From Rhodothermales bacterium (lineage in GTDB: Bacteria > Bacteroidota > Rhodothermia > Rhodothermales > VXPQ01): a stretch of DNA of 64,000 nt. Positions 62,752 to 64,000 of the stretch are shown piece after piece (the first letter of the stretch is position 1; every line of letters starts with the position of its first letter). The notes under the pieces are model-generated. The model was not told the origin of the DNA, did no database searches, and worked only from the letters and a program-made list of their open reading frames with translations. The stretch is from positions 1-64,000 of the forward strand of contig JAJECT010000023.1 in the NCBI GenBank assembly GCA_022821845.1, given 5' to 3'. The position numbers were made by a program, and so were the translations under genes.

Positions 62752-63687
62752 TCAGCGGGGACGGCGGTCTGCGCGCGGGACGAAAGAGCGCAAATACGCG
62801 GCGCTCTGGCGCAGAGCCAACTTCCGGCCCTCCAGCGAATGTTCGTAGGCGCGATCCTCCACCTCCACGCAAACCGGTCCGGCGTAGCCGGCGTCGGTCA
62901 ATGCGGAGAAAAAGCGGCCCCAGTCTACGTCGCCGAGTCCGGGCAATTTGGGCGTATGGTATTCCAGCGGGGTGGCCAGAATGCCCACCTCGTCCAGTCG
63001 ATCCCGGTCCAGGCGAGCGTCCTTCGCATGCACGTGAAAAAGCCGGTCGGCGAATGCGCGCAAGGGGCGCAGATAATCCATCTGCTGCCAGATCATATGC
63101 GACGGATCGAAATTCAGGCCGAAGCGGTCGCTGGGAATATCTTCGAACATGCGCCGCCAGACAGCCGGACTGTACGCCAGATTCTTGCCCGCGGGCCACT
63201 CGTCTTGCGTGAAAAACATGGGGCAGTTCTCAATGGCGATGCGTACGCCATGCTCCTCCGCAAACGCGACAAGCGGTTTCCACACGGCCAGGAATCGCGG
63301 CCATTGCTCCGCCACCGAACGCGTCGGGTCCCTCCCTGCGAACGTATTTACGAGGTCTACCCCAAGGAGCGCGGCGGCGCGCACGACCTGCTTGAGATGC
63401 TCGACATATACGGCCGCTTCGTCCGGGTCGGACGCAAGCGGATTGGGATAATACCCGAGGCCGCTGATTTCCACGCCCGCGTCTTCGACAACCGCGCGCG
63501 TCTGCCGGGCGTCCGCCTCGGAAAAATCCGTCGCGTCAATGTGGGTCACGCCCGCATAGCGGCGTTCCGCCTTTCCCCGGGGCCAGCAAAGCAACTCCAC
63601 GCAGTCATACCCCTCCGCCGCGGCCGTTTCGACCACGCCCCGAAGATCTAACTCCGCGAGAATAGCGCTTACGAACCCGAGTTTCAT
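62752..63687 (-). CDS. Sugar-phosphate isomerase/epimerase-like TIM-barrel protein
   Basis: A 311-residue AP-endonuclease-type TIM barrel. It has [72 protein letters not shown] and [12 protein letters not shown], matching IolE/xylose-isomerase-like enzymes. The substrate is unknown. The ATG at 63687 overlaps the stop of the oxidoreductase gene upstream (ATGA), so the two are co-translated. Confidence 0.82.
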   Translation of the reverse strand: MKLGFVSAILAELDLRGVVETAAAEGYDCVELLCWPRGKAERRYAGVTHIDATDFSEADARQTRAVVEDAGVEISGLGYYPNPLASDPDEAAVYVEHLKQVVRAAALLGVDLVNTFAGRDPTRSVAEQWPRFLAVWKPLVAFAEEHGVRIAIENCPMFFTQDEWPAGKNLAYSPAVWRRMFEDIPSDRFGLNFDPSHMIWQQMDYLRPLRAFADRLFHVHAKDARLDRDRLDEVGILATPLEYHTPKLPGLGDVDWGRFFSALTDAGYAGPVCVEVEDRAYEHSLEGRKLALRQSAAYLRSFVPRADRRPR

Positions 63688-64000
63688 ATCGGTATCCAGC
63701 GGGCCTCCCGATGACTCTGGAGAATGGCGTCGCACAATACGATCTCCTTGTGCCCCTCCTCGAACGAAGGATACATCCGCTCGCTCGAACCGCCTCCCGC
63801 CACCGCCTCGTAAAACGCGCGAAAACAGTGCTTGAACGTGTCCGCAAAGCCTTCGTTGTGCCCGCCCGGATAGCTGGTAAAACGTCCGGGGAGGTCGTGC
63901 AGCAGCGCCGGGTCCCGGACCAGTGCCTGGCTCGGAACGTTGCGGCGCCCTGCCTGGAGCTCGTTGGGGAACTGGCTGCTCCAGGAAACCGACTGCTCTG
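63684..64000 (-). CDS. Gfo/Idh/MocA-family oxidoreductase, 5' part outside window
   Basis: The last 104 codons are present on the minus strand and run off the edge: [87 protein letters not shown]. The [12 protein letters not shown] and [18 protein letters not shown] patterns are the C terminus of Gfo/Idh/MocA sugar dehydrogenases. The N-terminal Rossmann domain lies beyond 64000. It is a probable partner of the isomerase. Confidence 0.8.
   Translation of the reverse strand, partial: EQSVSWSSQFPNELQAGRRNVPSQALVRDPALLHDLPGRFTSYPGGHNEGFADTFKHCFRAFYEAVAGGGSSERMYPSFEEGHKEIVLCDAILQSHREARWIPI

Noticed and set aside
1-64000. tRNA and rRNA genes
   Set aside because: I saw no T-arm-like GGTTCGAAT blocks with matching acceptor stems and no rRNA signatures; a covariance-model scan would be needed to exclude them.

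Overview
The window is GC-rich bacterial chromosome. Gene content points to the Rhodothermia/Balneolia side of Bacteroidota, probably a Salinibacter/Rhodothermus-like lineage. The clues are a GWxTD-domain protein, DUF6503- and DUF2911-type exported proteins, several small outer-membrane barrels, a complete SUF iron-sulfur operon, few clear Shine-Dalgarno sites, and many terse divergent intergenic regions. Taxonomy is inferred from families, not from a marker comparison. I recognised no rRNA or tRNA gene and no CRISPR array.

Region 1 (1-9.5 kb) is an accessory island. A partial IS3-family element at the left edge is followed by a membrane-anchored vWA protein, a coiled-coil/barrel protein with 60-bp tandem repeats and an AT-rich tail, and an HNH remnant. 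Next come a Gabija-type anti-phage pair (GajA OLD-like nuclease and GajB UvrD-like helicase), a membrane Ser/Thr kinase broken by one in-frame TAA, and a decayed HigBA-like toxin-antitoxin pair whose truncation point touches the kinase stop codon.

Region 2 (9.5-26.7 kb) is mainly housekeeping. It holds hemW, an outer-membrane protein, etfB-etfA, two small paralogous unknown proteins, a DUF192 lipoprotein, an A-type Fe-S carrier, and sufB-C-D-S-E-sufT. The molybdate transporter genes follow in split form (modB on +, modA on -, no modC seen), with a TPM protein, a Sel1 protein and a MazEF-like pair between them. A TPR protein and an HU-like protein close the region. A MITE-like 255-bp repeat lies after etfA; partial copies lie at the 5' end of modA and beside asnS.

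Region 3 (26.7-38.2 kb) carries an M1 peptidase with a barrel-like tail, two exported proteins, PEP carboxylase and a convergent nuclease. It also holds a quinone-oxidoreductase/msrB/yraN cluster and a SAM hydrolase-like gene.

Region 4 (38.2-52 kb) is a long minus-strand run. Read from the right it is pdhA-pdhB-pdhC, a phosphoesterase, a GWxTD protein, asnS, secD-secF, a STAS protein, purA and an orphan histidine kinase.

Region 5 (52-64 kb) has a DPM1-like glycosyltransferase, icd, a tRNA-queuosine mannosyltransferase homologue, comF, a CcmA-like ATPase, an AlbA_2/HATPase regulator with a 12-bp repeat linker, and a HicB-HicA-ATP-pyrophosphatase cluster. Several exported or membrane proteins follow, and the window ends in a sugar-catabolism pair (TIM-barrel isomerase and a Gfo/Idh/MocA oxidoreductase cut by the edge).

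Central metabolism is well represented: pyruvate dehydrogenase, PEP carboxylase, isocitrate dehydrogenase and ETF. Mobile or selfish DNA is concentrated in the first 9.5 kb and at a few junctions elsewhere (MITE copies, three toxin-antitoxin loci).
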